NCBI GenBank assembly: GCA_903904815.1
Contig: CAIVDU010000022.1
Coordinates: forward strand, 20,083 to 84,082
DNA: 64,000 nucleotides
Direction of reading: 5' to 3'
Source of the DNA: an uncultured Armatimonadota bacterium
GTDB taxonomy: Bacteria > Armatimonadota > Fimbriimonadia > Fimbriimonadales > Fimbriimonadaceae
Position numbers and translations under genes: made by a program. The first letter of the stretch is position 1, and each line of letters opens with the position of its first letter. Below the pieces are notes generated by a model. That model made no database searches. It saw nothing but the letters and a program-made list of their open reading frames with translations, and was not told the DNA's origin. This document shows, piece by piece, positions 26,859-37,343 of this stretch.

Positions 26859-26864
26859 ATCGTA
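26859..26864 (-). promoter_or_regulatory. -10-like hexamer of galM, possible leaderless start
   Basis: TACGAT on the minus strand, nine bases before the galM ATG, with no Shine-Dalgarno. No convincing -35 hexamer. Confidence 0.35.
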
Positions 26865-27013
26865 TTAACGAGAGCTTGAGAACGATCACTTCAGAACGTA
26901 CCCTTTCCAGGCATTGGAGATTGAGGGGTCTTTCGGTGGCGAGATACCGTACAGCACGTTAATATAGCGGTGTTGTCGGAATGGGTGTCTCCCGCCGGCA
27001 GCCACGGGGATCC

Positions 27014-28300
27014 ATGCATTTTAGATTAAAGCCTCCGCTCTTGCTTCTCGCATTCCTGTCACTGCCGGCGTTGATTCTCGCCGACGATGTCGCCATTACC
27101 GGCGCACGAATTGAAATCGGAAATGGTTCGGTCATCGCGGCTGGAACGGTCGTGATTCATGACGGACTTTTCGTAGCGGTAGGAGAAAACGTTGCTCCGC
27201 CCCCAGGCGCCCAAATCATCGATGGCAAGGGGCTTGTGGTTTACCCGGGCTTCATCGACGCCTACACAACCAGTGGCTTGAAGCTGCCCAGCGCCCCGAC
27301 CTCTGAACGAGCTCCTGATTCGCGGAATACCGCTCCGGCCACTATGTGGCATGGAAATCGGAAGGGGATTCGCTCCGACATTCTCTGCGCGAAGGCGCTC
27401 GATTTGAAGTCGCTGGTGCAGAGCAACTACAAGGCAGGCGTTACTACGGCGCTTCTCAGCCCGGGATCGGGCCCAGTTGCGGGGATCTCGACGATTGTTG
27501 ACTACACCGAAACGGGAACGGTTGTGACGCCCCAAGCGGCGGCTGAACTTTCGTTTCGGAACGGCGGAAGTGGAGCAGGCTATCCAGGCACACTTTTTGG
27601 TGTCATCGCGCTCCTGAGACAGACCCTGGCGGACGCTCAGTACTACGCTGCCCAGGAAGCCCCCAAGAAGGACGACGCACTTGAGAACCTGCGCCCCTTG
27701 ATAACCGGAAAGCTTCCGGCCCTTTTCAGCGCTGATTCTGCTCGGGAAATCGTCAGGGCAACTCGAGTTGCCGACGAGTTTTCGCTTCGGCTCTTGATCC
27801 TGGGCGGCCGAGAGGCATACCGAGACCTGGATCTCTTAAAGTCGAAGAATCTGCCCGTGTTGGTCACGCTCGACATCGGAGACGATCCGACCAAACCAAC
27901 CTCTACACCACCGACTCCCAACCCGGATGGTCCACCCAAAGCCGTCCTCGATGAGCGACATGACACCTGGCTCGACCACTCACTCAACATCAAGAAGCTT
28001 TCCGACGCAGGCGTTCCGTTTGCCTTCACGAGCGTTGGTCTGAGCGCAGGAATCGACGGCTATTTAAAGGCAATTCGAACCATCATTGGCACCGGAGTAC
28101 CCAGAGATGTCGCGCTGAAGGCGGTCACATCAGAGTCGGCCTTGCTGCTTGGCATTTCCGAAAAAGTAGGCACGATCGAACCCGGGAAGATCGCGAATCT
28201 CGCCGTCTTCAACGGCGACTTTGCCGACGCAAAGAGTGAAGTCCAGTTCGTCCTCGTCGAAGGCAAGAAGGTTGATATCAAAAAGGCAGGTTCGAAATGA
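27014..28300 (+). CDS. Secreted amidohydrolase-like protein lacking the HxH metal motif
   Basis: A 428-residue imidazolonepropionase/amidohydrolase-fold protein. An N-terminal signal peptide (HFRLKPPLLLLAFLSLPALILA) precedes the beta-sandwich start (VAITGARIEIGNG). Where active members have PGxIDxHxH, this protein reads YPGFIDAYTTSG, so the binuclear metal site is incomplete and catalysis is unlikely in the usual way. The C-terminal strand GTIEPGKIANLAVF is kept. It overlaps the next gene by 4 bases (ATGA). It may act as a partner subunit of the larger downstream protein, whose C-terminal half is degenerate in the same way. Confidence 0.85.
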   Translation: MHFRLKPPLLLLAFLSLPALILADDVAITGARIEIGNGSVIAAGTVVIHDGLFVAVGENVAPPPGAQIIDGKGLVVYPGFIDAYTTSGLKLPSAPTSERAPDSRNTAPATMWHGNRKGIRSDILCAKALDLKSLVQSNYKAGVTTALLSPGSGPVAGISTIVDYTETGTVVTPQAAAELSFRNGGSGAGYPGTLFGVIALLRQTLADAQYYAAQEAPKKDDALENLRPLITGKLPALFSADSAREIVRATRVADEFSLRLLILGGREAYRDLDLLKSKNLPVLVTLDIGDDPTKPTSTPPTPNPDGPPKAVLDERHDTWLDHSLNIKKLSDAGVPFAFTSVGLSAGIDGYLKAIRTIIGTGVPRDVALKAVTSESALLLGISEKVGTIEPGKIANLAVFNGDFADAKSEVQFVLVEGKKVDIKKAGSK

Positions 28301-30987
28301 GCATCTCCATGTTAGGTTTGATCGCCCTCTCCCAGGCCGCAGCAGCTCCCCAGACACCGACCGCGCCCGCCGTCAAGCCGGTGCCCCCGGCGGAGGCAGC
28401 CGCCCCCAAACCATCTGAGAATATTCTGGGTCCGGAATCGTTCCCCTACGAGACGATCGCTCTCCGAAAGCCTCGGTTGCAGACCAACGGCAACGTCTTC
28501 ATTGCGAACGCTCGCATCCTTACGGCGACTCATGGAGTGATCGAGAAGGGCAGCATCCTAGTGCGAGATGGAAAGATCGCAGCCATCGGGCATATCTCTC
28601 CGCCACCGGGTGTGACCGTGATCGATGCCTCGGGGAAAGTCATAGCTCCGGGAATCGTCGATGCTCACGTGCATCGTGGCATTGACTCCACCAACGAGGG
28701 AACTGATGCGATTGTCGGCGAAGTCCGAGTTCAAGACGTTCTTAATCCAGACAGTAAGACCCTTTGGGCATCGCTGGCGAGTGGCGAGACCTCTGGGTTG
28801 ATTCTGCATGGCAGCGCCAATCCGGTTGGTGGACAGAGTCTCGTCGTGAAGTTCAAATATGGACGACCGGTCGACGAGCTTCCGATCAAAGATGCTCCGA
28901 GAATGATCAAGTTCGCGCTGGGTGAGAACGTGACCCGGTCTGGCAACGCGACTTCCGCTCGATTTCCCCACACCAGAATGGGAGTAGAGGCGGTCTACCG
29001 TCGTGCGTTTACCCAAGCTCGAGAGTATGCCAAGAATTGGGATGCATACGAGACTGCGAAGCAGTCTGACCCCAAGGCCAAGGCGCCCCAAAGAGATCTT
29101 CGACTCGAAACACTCGCGGACATCCTCAAACGCAAGATTTGGGTTCAGTGTCACTCCTATCGCGCCGACGAGATCCTCATGATGGTGCGCCTGAGTCAGG
29201 AGTTCGGGTTCAAGATCGGGGCCATGCAGCACGCCCTAGAGTCCTACAAGATCGCTCCTGAGTTGGCGAAAGCCGGTGTAGGCGTTTCTATTTTTGTCGA
29301 CGAGTGGGCGGTCAAGCTGGAGCTGTTTGACAGCATTCCCTACGCGGCTTCGATCCTCACCAAGGCGGGTGTCAATGTGTCGGTGAACACCGATGGCGTC
29401 TCGGGTACGACCGCTATCAACATCGACGCGGCCAAGACGATGCGCCACGGAGGACTTACTGAAGAACAGGCGCTGGATCTGATCACCATCAACCCAGCTC
29501 GAGAACTTGGGATTGATAAACGAACCGGAAGCATCGACGTCGGCAAAGATGCGGACCTCGTGATCTGGGATGGCAATCCGCTCAGCATCTATTCGCGAGT
29601 CAATACTACGCTGGTCGACGGAGAGGTCTTCTTCCAGCGACGAGATGCGTTCAACGTGGACAAGGACTCGACGATCAAATCAAAGCTTGAGCCGTTCATA
29701 TACCATGCCACCGAACCGACACCCGTACTCTCCAAAATCTACGCGATTGTCGGGGGAACGATTCACCCCGTATCTGGACCGATCATTCCGGTTGGCACTG
29801 TCGTGATCGTTGACGGCAAGGTCCAAGCCGTCGGAGCCAAAGTTGCCGTACCGAAAAAGGCGGTTCGCATCGACGCCCGTGGGTTGCAGGTGTATCCAGG
29901 GTTCATTGATGCTGGCACCTCGCTCGGCCTCAATGAGTTTGGAGAAGTCGGACAGGCTACCGACCAGCAAGAACTGGGCACTTACCAGGCAGACCTCGTG
30001 GCCTTGACCTCGGTGAACGCCCAGAGCGAACACTTCCCCACGACCCGTTTCGAGGGGATCACGTCCGCACTGACTGCTCCTTCGGGGGGAACGATACCGG
30101 GACAAGCATCGGTCCTGAACTTGGCCGGATGGACGAATGAGCTGATGGGATTAAAGCCCAAAGCGGCCTTGGTGGTGAACTGGCCCATCGGTGGTGGCGG
30201 ATTCTCCGATTTCGGGATCAACGACATCAAGGACGACGATGAACTCACAGACGACCTGCTCGCCGGAGGAACCATCCAGCGAGCAGGGCCACGGTCTTCC
30301 GACACGACAACCCCGTCGGAGTTGAGTACCTACTTTGACAAGGCGGTGACTTACAAGACGATGCATGAATCGGTCGACTTGGGGCTCGAAGCGATGCAAC
30401 CGTATCTTCGCGGCGAACTGCCGGTTCTCATTCGGGTCCGCAATCGCGCGGGGATTCGAGGGGCAGTCGACTTTGCGAAGAAATACAAGCTTAAGGTCGT
30501 TCTCGTCGGAGCAGCGGACGCCTGGAAAGAGGCAGCTCTGTTGGCGAAAAATCACATCCCGGTAATTCTGAATCCCGCAGGTAAATCGACGCTGAGCGCG
30601 AACTCGCCAAGCAACGACTGGGATCCATACGACACCCCTTACGCCACTCCGGCCCTGCTTAAGCGGGCTGGGGTGCAGTTCGCATTCCAATCCGATGACT
30701 ATGCGGGAGTCAAAAACCTTCCGCAGCGCGTGGCGGAGTCTTGCGCCTATGGACTTTCGAAAGAGGACGCATTAGCCGCCGTCACCCTTTCGGCCGCCCA
30801 AATCCTGGGGGTTTCCGACAAGGTCGGCAGCATCTCGCCAGGAAAGCTAGGCAACATCGTCATCAGCGACGGAGACGCCTTCGAGTTGAACTCGAATATA
30901 CGCTACGTGTTCATTAACGGTCGACCGGTCGAACTGAAGAGTAAATTCACTCGACTCCGCGATCAGTATTTGCAGCGCGTTCAGTAA
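28297..30987 (+). CDS. Tandem amidohydrolase: active N-terminal unit fused to degenerate C-terminal unit
   Basis: An 896-residue protein built of two amidohydrolase folds. After a short hydrophobic, Pro/Ala-rich start (possible signal peptide), unit 1 (about 60-460) keeps the metal motif PGIVDAHVHRG (HVH at 124-126), later ligands in VQCHSYRADE and GAMQHALES, and the Asp in VNTDG. Unit 2 (about 470-896) repeats the fold, but its site reads YPGFIDAGTSLG with no HxH. Each unit ends with the GxIxxGKxADLV-type strand (VGKDADLVIW and PGKLGNIVI). Likely periplasmic metal-dependent hydrolase. Together with the upstream gene, three folds carry only one intact site. A strong terminator follows. Confidence 0.88.
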   Translation: MSISMLGLIALSQAAAAPQTPTAPAVKPVPPAEAAAPKPSENILGPESFPYETIALRKPRLQTNGNVFIANARILTATHGVIEKGSILVRDGKIAAIGHISPPPGVTVIDASGKVIAPGIVDAHVHRGIDSTNEGTDAIVGEVRVQDVLNPDSKTLWASLASGETSGLILHGSANPVGGQSLVVKFKYGRPVDELPIKDAPRMIKFALGENVTRSGNATSARFPHTRMGVEAVYRRAFTQAREYAKNWDAYETAKQSDPKAKAPQRDLRLETLADILKRKIWVQCHSYRADEILMMVRLSQEFGFKIGAMQHALESYKIAPELAKAGVGVSIFVDEWAVKLELFDSIPYAASILTKAGVNVSVNTDGVSGTTAINIDAAKTMRHGGLTEEQALDLITINPARELGIDKRTGSIDVGKDADLVIWDGNPLSIYSRVNTTLVDGEVFFQRRDAFNVDKDSTIKSKLEPFIYHATEPTPVLSKIYAIVGGTIHPVSGPIIPVGTVVIVDGKVQAVGAKVAVPKKAVRIDARGLQVYPGFIDAGTSLGLNEFGEVGQATDQQELGTYQADLVALTSVNAQSEHFPTTRFEGITSALTAPSGGTIPGQASVLNLAGWTNELMGLKPKAALVVNWPIGGGGFSDFGINDIKDDDELTDDLLAGGTIQRAGPRSSDTTTPSELSTYFDKAVTYKTMHESVDLGLEAMQPYLRGELPVLIRVRNRAGIRGAVDFAKKYKLKVVLVGAADAWKEAALLAKNHIPVILNPAGKSTLSANSPSNDWDPYDTPYATPALLKRAGVQFAFQSDDYAGVKNLPQRVAESCAYGLSKEDALAAVTLSAAQILGVSDKVGSISPGKLGNIVISDGDAFELNSNIRYVFINGRPVELKSKFTRLRDQYLQRVQ

Positions 30988-31020
30988 GGTCAAAGCATCC
31001 TTGCGCCTGGCATAACAATT

Positions 31021-31055
31021 AACGGTCTATTCGGTTTGCCGGGTAGGCCGTTTTT
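31021..31055 (+). terminator. Rho-independent terminator after amidohydrolase operon
   Basis: A 14-bp stem, all paired if three G-T wobbles are allowed (starts AACGG, ends CCGTT), TTTG loop, then TTTTT. It is 34 bases past the amidohydrolase stop. Confidence 0.85.
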
Positions 31056-31118
31056 GGAGGCACCTGAGAGCGGTTAACCCTACCTACATAACGCTAGGGC
31101 ATTCTCTGAGGTCAGAGC

Positions 31119-32129
31119 CTACTTGAGCCCGTTCCCACTCGAAGCGCGTACGATGATCTCCGTAGGGAGAAGGATCTCTTCCGGGCTGGCCTCGGGGTTC
31201 TCGATCCTCTTGAACAACTGCTCGACAGCGCGTCTGCCCATTTCATACGCGGGCTGGGCTACGACGGTCAAGAATGGGAACGTGACCAGAGCGGCGGGAA
31301 GGTCGTCGAAACCGACGAGGGCAATGTCCTCGGGAACCGAAATCCCCTGCTGCCGAAACTCTTGAAGCGCACCAATTGAAATGAAGTTGTTTGCGGCGAA
31401 GACAGCAGTGGGGCGAGGTTCGGCATTGAGGATTTTTTTGGCGTTTTCGTGTCCACTACGCACTGAAAAGTCCCCGTAGTGCACTTCAATCGAGTTGCTC
31501 GGATTCGACTGTTTCACGGCGGTGACGAAAGCTTCTACTCGGTCGTCAGTGGTGGATACGCCATGGTGACCGGCGAGAACGGCGAAATGCTGATGACCTT
31601 TGATTAGCAGGAGGTCGGCAAGCCTAGTGGCTCCATCTCTAGAGTCGCACCGGACCACATCGACTTCCTGTCCGGACACGGCCCGGTCGACAACCACAAC
31701 CGGAACTCCGTGAGTTTTCGCCAGCTCCAACGACTGCTGTCCGGCCTGGGCGGGGACAAGTAAGACTCCATCCACGCGCTTCTCGATGAGCAGCCGCATG
31801 TAACGCTGTTCCTCCGCTTCGTTCTCATCGGTGTTGCAAAAGAGGACCAGATTCGATGTGTCGCTTGCAGCGTCTTCGACACCGCGGGCCATTGTGGTGA
31901 AAAAGGGATTCGTGATGTCGGTCACAACCAGAGCGATGGTGCCGGTTCTCTTCGACCGAAGCCCTCGCGCCAATTGGTTGGGGACATAGCCCAGCTCCGC
32001 CACGGCGCTTTCTACCCGCGACCGAGCATCCTCGGAAACGTAGCCGGATCGGTTCAACACTCTCGAAACTGTCATTGCGGCAACGCCCGCCTTTTTGGCA
32101 ACTTCCTTTATCGTGATCTTCGCGGACAT
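31119..32129 (-). CDS. LacI-family transcriptional regulator
   Basis: A 336-residue repressor with an N-terminal helix-turn-helix (ITIKEVAKKAGVAAMTVSRVLN), hinge helix (PNQLARGLRSKRTGTIALVV) and a periplasmic-binding-protein-like sugar domain. The ATG at 32129 puts the HTH at the very N-terminus; the upstream in-frame ATG at 32177 would add 16 residues. It is divergent from an RbsD/FucU-like, dehydrogenase and aldo/keto reductase operon. A LacI-type operator lies 76 bases upstream, and a matching site precedes fucI at 46534, so it probably controls an L-fucose-like sugar regulon. Confidence 0.92.
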   Translation of the reverse strand: MSAKITIKEVAKKAGVAAMTVSRVLNRSGYVSEDARSRVESAVAELGYVPNQLARGLRSKRTGTIALVVTDITNPFFTTMARGVEDAASDTSNLVLFCNTDENEAEEQRYMRLLIEKRVDGVLLVPAQAGQQSLELAKTHGVPVVVVDRAVSGQEVDVVRCDSRDGATRLADLLLIKGHQHFAVLAGHHGVSTTDDRVEAFVTAVKQSNPSNSIEVHYGDFSVRSGHENAKKILNAEPRPTAVFAANNFISIGALQEFRQQGISVPEDIALVGFDDLPAALVTFPFLTVVAQPAYEMGRRAVEQLFKRIENPEASPEEILLPTEIIVRASSGNGLK

Positions 32130-32204
32130 GAATGAACACCTAGTTTGACGGGAACCTATAAGTCTTGGGTGGCCCATTGCGAAATCGAGATCGAGATGTC
32201 AACA

Positions 32205-32218
32205 TGTTAACGTGAACA
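32205..32218. promoter_or_regulatory. LacI-family operator, site 1
   Basis: TGTTAACGTGAACA is a 14-bp dyad with a central CpG and a single mismatched pair, the form expected for LacI-family proteins. It overlaps a second imperfect dyad, GTCAACATGTTAAC at 32198-32211. It lies in the shared region between lacI and the sugar operon. Confidence 0.65.
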
Positions 32219-32390
32219 CACGCAGGGATAGCCCTTCATTTTCGGCAGTTAAGTCCGGCATGTTCACCGAACTTTGTCTACTAGACCTTCAAGGAATGCA
32301 TTTGCGCACCCAGAATGAGAATAGGCTGCAGTTTCGACATCGGGACAGTGAGTTCGGATATCGATCTTGGCATAGCAGGGTGAACTCAAA

Positions 32391-32891
32391 ATGACAAATG
32401 CATTTCTCGCTACAGAGTCGTGGCAACAGGCGGTGGCACACACGCTTCCGATCTTCGGCCACCGAAATTGGATCGTCATCGCGGACTCGGCATACCCGAT
32501 GCAGGCTCGGCCCGGGATCCGAACGATCGTGGCCGATACCGATCAGGCGCATGCCGTTCAAACAGTTCTCACTTCCATCGAAGAGTCTTGGCATGTTCGC
32601 CCGAACGTGCTCCTTGACATGGAGTTGGACTATCTCGACGAAGCCGAAGCGGCTGGGATTGAAAATTATCGAACCTGGCTGGCTGAGCGACTGAAGTCGC
32701 ACCCGGTTTCCAAACTCCCCCATGAGCAAATCATTGGGAAACTCGATGAGGCGGCGTCACTGTTCGGAGTCCTGGTGGTGAAATCCCACATGGCACTTCC
32801 TTACACTTCAGTCTTCATCGAACTCGACTGTGGCTATTGGAATCCCGAAGCTGAGGCTCGGCTTCGGGCAAAGATCGCAAACAAAACCTGA
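32391..32891 (+). CDS. RbsD/FucU-like sugar mutarotase family protein
   Basis: A 166-residue protein. The segment [15 protein letters not shown] aligns by eye with the GHGDxIxxxDAxFP signature of D-ribose pyranase (RbsD) and L-fucose mutarotase (FucU), and the C-terminal [12 protein letters not shown] and [13 protein letters not shown] fit the end of that fold. The match is divergent, and the usual second Gly-Asp of the motif is Arg-Asn here. It would interconvert pyranose or anomeric forms of a sugar. It is first in an operon with an alcohol dehydrogenase and an aldo/keto reductase. AGGGTGA about 9 bases upstream is a fair ribosome site. Confidence 0.65.
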   Translation: MTNAFLATESWQQAVAHTLPIFGHRNWIVIADSAYPMQARPGIRTIVADTDQAHAVQTVLTSIEESWHVRPNVLLDMELDYLDEAEAAGIENYRTWLAERLKSHPVSKLPHEQIIGKLDEAASLFGVLVVKSHMALPYTSVFIELDCGYWNPEAEARLRAKIANKT

Positions 32892-32905
32892 ACTGGACCC
32901 AAACT

Positions 32906-33982
32906 ATGAAATCATCGATGATCGGCGCCGTTTTGCCGGGAAATAGTACGACAGAGATTCGTGAGTTCCCGATTCCCTCCCCCGGTTACGGCGAAGTCCT
33001 GATCAAGATGAAGTCATCCACAATTTGTGGAAGCGACATTCGCTGCATTTACCGAGAGCATTTGGGCAAGGGCCCGGAGGGCTACCAGGCGGGAATGATC
33101 GCGGGTCATGAGCCATGCGGCCAAATCGTCTCGGCCGGGCCTGGTCTCCGACGATTTAAAGAAGGTGACAGGGTGATCGTCTATCACATCTCAGGATGCG
33201 GTGTCTGTAACGACTGCCGACGGGGATATATGATCTCGTGCACCAGCGATTACCGCCGAGCCTACGGATGGCAGCGCGACGGTGGAATGGCCGAGTACAT
33301 CCTTGCTGAAGAAAAGGACCTCGTTCTGCTTCCGAATGAGCTGACCTATACCGATGGCGCTCAGGTCGCTTGTGGATTCGGGACCGTCTATGAGGCGATC
33401 CAAAAGATCGGGGTTTCGGGTGATGACGCGGTCTTGGTAACCGGCCTCGGTCCAGTAGGTCTTGCCGCACTGATGCTCGCCCGCGCCAAAGGCGCAAATC
33501 TGCTTATCGGGACCGACGCGGTTCCCGAACGATTAGAGTTGGCCCAAGCCCTGGGTTTGGTCGATAAGGCGATCCCAGCCGGACAGGACGCGGCCGAGCA
33601 GATTCGAGAACTTACGGGCGGTCATGGCGTTGAAAAAGCAATTGACTGTTCCGCCAACGATAAGGGACGGCTCACGGCGGTTCAAGCAACTCGCAAGTGG
33701 GGAGATATCGCGTTCGTAGGCGAGGGAGGATCCTGTTGTTTCCAACCTTCGCCGGACATCATCCACGATCAAAAGAAGATTCATGGCTCTTGGGTTACGA
33801 GCATATGGCTCATGGAGGAACTTGTCGAGCGACTTGTTCGGTGGCGTCTCCACCCAGCCGATTTGGTAACTCATCGATTTGCCCTCACGGAAGTCGAATC
33901 CGCCTATTCCCTCATGGCAGAAGGCAGAAGTGGCAAGATCGCAGTCGTGTTTGACGAAGAGTTGGAGCAGGTTTCGAGATGA
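32906..33982 (+). CDS. Zinc-dependent medium-chain alcohol/sugar dehydrogenase
   Basis: A 358-residue MDR-family NAD(P)-dependent dehydrogenase. Catalytic zinc ligands lie in TICGSDI (Cys) and AGHEPCG (His-Glu). The structural-zinc cysteines are in [16 protein letters not shown]. The Rossmann motif is [12 protein letters not shown] (about 180). The architecture fits sorbitol/threonine-type dehydrogenases acting on polyols or sugars. It lies 14 bases after the mutarotase-like gene and overlaps the aldo/keto reductase by 4 bases. A role in oxidising a fucose- or hexose-like sugar is inferred from context. Confidence 0.9.
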   Translation: MKSSMIGAVLPGNSTTEIREFPIPSPGYGEVLIKMKSSTICGSDIRCIYREHLGKGPEGYQAGMIAGHEPCGQIVSAGPGLRRFKEGDRVIVYHISGCGVCNDCRRGYMISCTSDYRRAYGWQRDGGMAEYILAEEKDLVLLPNELTYTDGAQVACGFGTVYEAIQKIGVSGDDAVLVTGLGPVGLAALMLARAKGANLLIGTDAVPERLELAQALGLVDKAIPAGQDAAEQIRELTGGHGVEKAIDCSANDKGRLTAVQATRKWGDIAFVGEGGSCCFQPSPDIIHDQKKIHGSWVTSIWLMEELVERLVRWRLHPADLVTHRFALTEVESAYSLMAEGRSGKIAVVFDEELEQVSR

Positions 33983-34947
33983 GCTTAGGTCTTCCCATTC
34001 CTAAAATCGGGCTCGGAACATTTGGTTCGGACAAATACAGCGGGGAACAGGTTGCCGAAGCGGTTCTCGGCGCCGCCGAAGTCGGCTATCGGCACTTCGA
34101 TTGCGCGGCCGTGTACGGCAACGAACCCCTCATCGGAAAATCGCTTGAGACGATTATTCGCGGGGGAATCCCAAGGAGCGAGCTCTGGATCACGGGGAAG
34201 TTGTGGAACGACAAACACGCTGAAGACGACGTGATTCCCGCCTTCGAAAAGTCCTTGAGCGATCTTAGGCTGGACTATCTGGACCTCTACCTGATCCATT
34301 GGCCTTTTCCCAATTTTCATGCCCCTGGCGTGGATGTGTCGTCCCGCGACCCGCACGCCCGACCGTATATTCACGAAGACTATATGAAGACGTGGCGGCA
34401 GTTGGAGGAGCTTGTAAGACGCGGTTTAGTCAAACACATTGGGACCTCAAACATGACGATCCCCAAGCTGGATCTCCTTCTACGCGATGCTAAAATCCGA
34501 CCATCCGTTAACGAAATGGAGTTGCATCCTCATTTTCAGCAACCCGAACTATTTGAATATGTGGTTCGCAACGGCATTCAACCAGTCGGTTACAGCCCTC
34601 TCGGATCACCCAGCCGGCCTGAGCGCGATCGGACTCCGGAGGATACGTCCGACATGGAGGATCCGGTGATTCTCACGATCGCGGAGAATCACGGACTCAC
34701 GCCAGCAGCCGTAAGCATCAAATGGGCCATTCAACGTGGTCAGATCCCGATACCCTTTACGGTCAAGCGGCATCAGTACGAGCCCTTGTTCCAGGCGCTT
34801 TCGGCGCCACCACTGTCGGGTTCCGAGATGCAGCAGATTTCCCAGATCGACCGTAGATGTCGCCTCATCAAGGGTCAAGTGTTCCTTTGGCAAGGCGCGG
34901 AGTCCTGGGAGGCCCTTTGGGACTTGGACGGAACCATCTCGTCTTGA
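33979..34947 (+). CDS. Aldo/keto reductase
   Basis: A 322-residue TIM-barrel NADPH-dependent oxidoreductase. The catalytic tetrad can be placed: Asp in [11 protein letters not shown], Tyr in the same motif, Lys in WITGKLWND and His in DLYLIHWPF. The phosphate-binding C-terminal [13 protein letters not shown] is present. It is translationally coupled (ATGA) to the zinc dehydrogenase, which suggests sequential or opposed redox steps on one sugar. It ends three bases before the convergent copA stop. Confidence 0.9.
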   Translation: MSLGLPIPKIGLGTFGSDKYSGEQVAEAVLGAAEVGYRHFDCAAVYGNEPLIGKSLETIIRGGIPRSELWITGKLWNDKHAEDDVIPAFEKSLSDLRLDYLDLYLIHWPFPNFHAPGVDVSSRDPHARPYIHEDYMKTWRQLEELVRRGLVKHIGTSNMTIPKLDLLLRDAKIRPSVNEMELHPHFQQPELFEYVVRNGIQPVGYSPLGSPSRPERDRTPEDTSDMEDPVILTIAENHGLTPAAVSIKWAIQRGQIPIPFTVKRHQYEPLFQALSAPPLSGSEMQQISQIDRRCRLIKGQVFLWQGAESWEALWDLDGTISS

Positions 34948-34950
34948 CCC

Positions 34951-37128
34951 TCAAACAAATTTTCTGAGTCGAAGAGAGTTTAGGACCACCGAGATGGATG
35001 AGAATGCCATCGCACCGGCAGCGATCATCGGGTTCAGCCTTCCCGATACGGCGATGGGTATTGCGATCAGGTTATATCCAAACGCCCACATGAGGTTGCC
35101 TCGGATGATCGCGATTGACTTGCGGGCTAAGCGTATCGCTTGGGGCACTAATTCCAAGTCGCTTCTGAGCAGCGTGATCCCCGCTGCCTCTTTGGCGATA
35201 TCCGACCCGGCGCCCATCGCAATGCCAACATCGGCTAGGGCGAGGGCAGGGGCGTCATTCACACCGTCTCCGACCATCGCGACCGGGCCGAGCGACCGAA
35301 CACGAGCAACCGCCTCCGACTTGCCCTCCGGGAGGACGTCTGCTTCAAAGTGCTCGATTCCTACTTGCTTCGCCACCAATTGAGCGGCAGAGTGATGATC
35401 ACCGGTCAGCATCACCGGATTTAGTCCCAGTCCCTTTAAGTCTTTGACCGCTTGCAAGCTCGTCAATCGAATGGGATCGCTGATCGCGATTAAGCCAATG
35501 ACGGTCCCCGCCAGTCGAACTCTCACAACCGTCCTGCCCTCTCCTTCCCACGTCTGAGATTGGAGCAGAAGTTTTGGCGTTAGGTCGCCCCCGTATTTCT
35601 CGTTGCCCACTTCTACTCGAGAACCCTCGACCACGGCGGATGCGCCCAAACCGGGAAACGACTTAAAGTCTTCGGCGGTTGCCAGCACGAGCTTTCGGTC
35701 TCGACTGGCATCGACCACCGCCTTCGCAATCGGGTGCTCAGAGAGAGATTCGACGCTTCCCGCGAATTGCAGAAGGGACTCCTCGGTCACCTTGTCTTCG
35801 GCAGCCATGCCGGTCACGGTCGGCTTGCCTTCGGTCAGGGTTCCCGTCTTGTCGACAAGGACGGTCTTGATTCCCTGAATCCGTTCCAGGACGGATCCAT
35901 CGCGAATCAAAATACCAAGCTGAGCTCCACGACCGGTCGCGGCGATGATCGCTGTCGGCGTGGAGAGTCCAAGAGCACAGGGGCAGGCCACGACGAGTAC
36001 GGCGATTGCTGGAATCAACGACTGCAACGAAGTTTGATGAAGGCCAATTAAGCGAACGAGAAACGTCAGCACAGCGATGCCAATCACGATGGGAACGAAT
36101 ACCGAAGACGCTCGATCGGCTAACTGTTGGACATCAGCCTTCGATCCTTGGGCTGTCTCAACGAGTCTGGCAATTTGAGCCAGTCTGGTCTCGCCTTGAA
36201 CATGGGAGGCTCGGAAGGTAAAGCTCCCCGAACCGTTCAGCGAGCCACCGACAACCGCATCCTCAGGCCCCTTACTGACCGGAAGGGACTCGCCGGTCAA
36301 GAGCGACTCATCTACGTGGGAGTGGCCTTCAACCACGACGCCATCGACCGGTAGCTTTTCCCCCGGCTTGACGCGAAGAACGTCTCCGACGCGCAAGGAC
36401 TCGACAGGAACCGGGATTTCAACTCCTTCGGGGGTGACAAGATGGGCCATTTTGGGAGCGAGGTCCAACAACTTGCCAATTGCGTCGGTCATCGTGTGCT
36501 TGGCCCGAGATTCTAGGTACCGCCCGAGCAAAATGAGAGTCACGATGGTCGCACCCGTCTCGAAGTACACAAATTCAGACTGCATCGGACCGTGAACCGC
36601 AATCAGCCCGTAGACGCTGGAGATCCACGCAGCCCCAGATCCAAGCGCGACCAGCGTATCCATGGTCGCAGATCCATGTTTTGCCGAATTCCAAGAGGCA
36701 CGAAAGAAGGGAAATCCGCACCAGAAGATAACCGGAGTTGCAAGCCCGAACAGGGTCCAATTTGCCCACTCAGGCCGCATCGGCCATAGCATCGACAAAA
36801 ACACGGCTGGAATCGAAAGGGCAAACGACACGGCAAGTCGGCGTAATTCGCCCGTAGCTGGCGCCAATTCAGTTTCTTTCTTGGCGGATAGGTGGTAGGT
36901 GCTGGCGTGATACCCGGCTCGCTCGACCGCTTCGATCAAGACTTTGTCTTCGACGCTCGGTGAGTGGATGACTCGCGCTCGTTCGGTCGCGAAATTGACA
37001 CTCGCATCTGATACACCGGTGACTTTAGCAAGGGCGCGTTCGACTCGCCTCACGCAGGATGCGCAGGTCATGCCCTCGATCGAGAGCTCACTCAGAGTTG
37101 GATTTTGAGACGCTGGCGCCTGCGGCAT
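34951..37128 (-). CDS. copA: Copper-translocating P-type ATPase CopA
   Basis: A 725-residue P1B-type ATPase with one N-terminal heavy-metal domain (GMTCASC, about 20-26), eight membrane helices, the transport site CPCALG, the phosphorylation motif DKTGTLTEG and the hinge [13 protein letters not shown] marks the Cu(I) exporter class. It exports copper from the cytoplasm. Its start overlaps copZ by 41 bases, and the order csoR-copZ-copA is a standard copper-efflux unit. The ATG at 37128 is the only start that keeps the metal-binding domain. Confidence 0.96.
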   Translation of the reverse strand: MPQAPASQNPTLSELSIEGMTCASCVRRVERALAKVTGVSDASVNFATERARVIHSPSVEDKVLIEAVERAGYHASTYHLSAKKETELAPATGELRRLAVSFALSIPAVFLSMLWPMRPEWANWTLFGLATPVIFWCGFPFFRASWNSAKHGSATMDTLVALGSGAAWISSVYGLIAVHGPMQSEFVYFETGATIVTLILLGRYLESRAKHTMTDAIGKLLDLAPKMAHLVTPEGVEIPVPVESLRVGDVLRVKPGEKLPVDGVVVEGHSHVDESLLTGESLPVSKGPEDAVVGGSLNGSGSFTFRASHVQGETRLAQIARLVETAQGSKADVQQLADRASSVFVPIVIGIAVLTFLVRLIGLHQTSLQSLIPAIAVLVVACPCALGLSTPTAIIAATGRGAQLGILIRDGSVLERIQGIKTVLVDKTGTLTEGKPTVTGMAAEDKVTEESLLQFAGSVESLSEHPIAKAVVDASRDRKLVLATAEDFKSFPGLGASAVVEGSRVEVGNEKYGGDLTPKLLLQSQTWEGEGRTVVRVRLAGTVIGLIAISDPIRLTSLQAVKDLKGLGLNPVMLTGDHHSAAQLVAKQVGIEHFEADVLPEGKSEAVARVRSLGPVAMVGDGVNDAPALALADVGIAMGAGSDIAKEAAGITLLRSDLELVPQAIRLARKSIAIIRGNLMWAFGYNLIAIPIAVSGRLNPMIAAGAMAFSSISVVLNSLRLRKFV

Positions 37129-37318
37129 ACCCTTCCTCTTCGATTGCGCTGATCAAGCTTTCGAGTCTTACGGTTCCGTCATGCTCAACATGCGCATGAT
37201 TGTTCGCCAGGCTGACGTCGGCGTGAACCACCCCTGAAACGCCCAAGAGGGCCTGAGTTACGGCGGTCACGCAATGTCCGCAGGTCATTCCATTTACGTC
37301 TAATTCGATAGATTGCAT
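37088..37318 (-). CDS. copZ: Copper chaperone CopZ (heavy-metal-associated domain)
   Basis: A 76-residue ferredoxin-like HMA domain with metal-binding GMTCGHC (about 10-16). It delivers Cu(I) to CopA. GAGGA lies directly before the ATG and a CsoR-type operator 6 bases upstream. The 41-base overlap with copA is unusually long and suggests coupled translation. Confidence 0.93.
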   Translation of the reverse strand: MQSIELDVNGMTCGHCVTAVTQALLGVSGVVHADVSLANNHAHVEHDGTVRLESLISAIEEEGYAAGASVSKSNSE

Positions 37319-37324
37319 TCCTCA

Positions 37325-37340
37325 ATACCCCCTGGTGTAT
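37325..37340. promoter_or_regulatory. CsoR operator before copZ-copA
   Basis: ATACCCCCTGGTGTAT is an imperfect dyad of the TACCC-N-GGGTA type bound by CsoR proteins. It lies 7 bases before the copZ ATG and overlaps the likely -10 region. Confidence 0.75.
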
Positions 37341-37343
37341 ACG

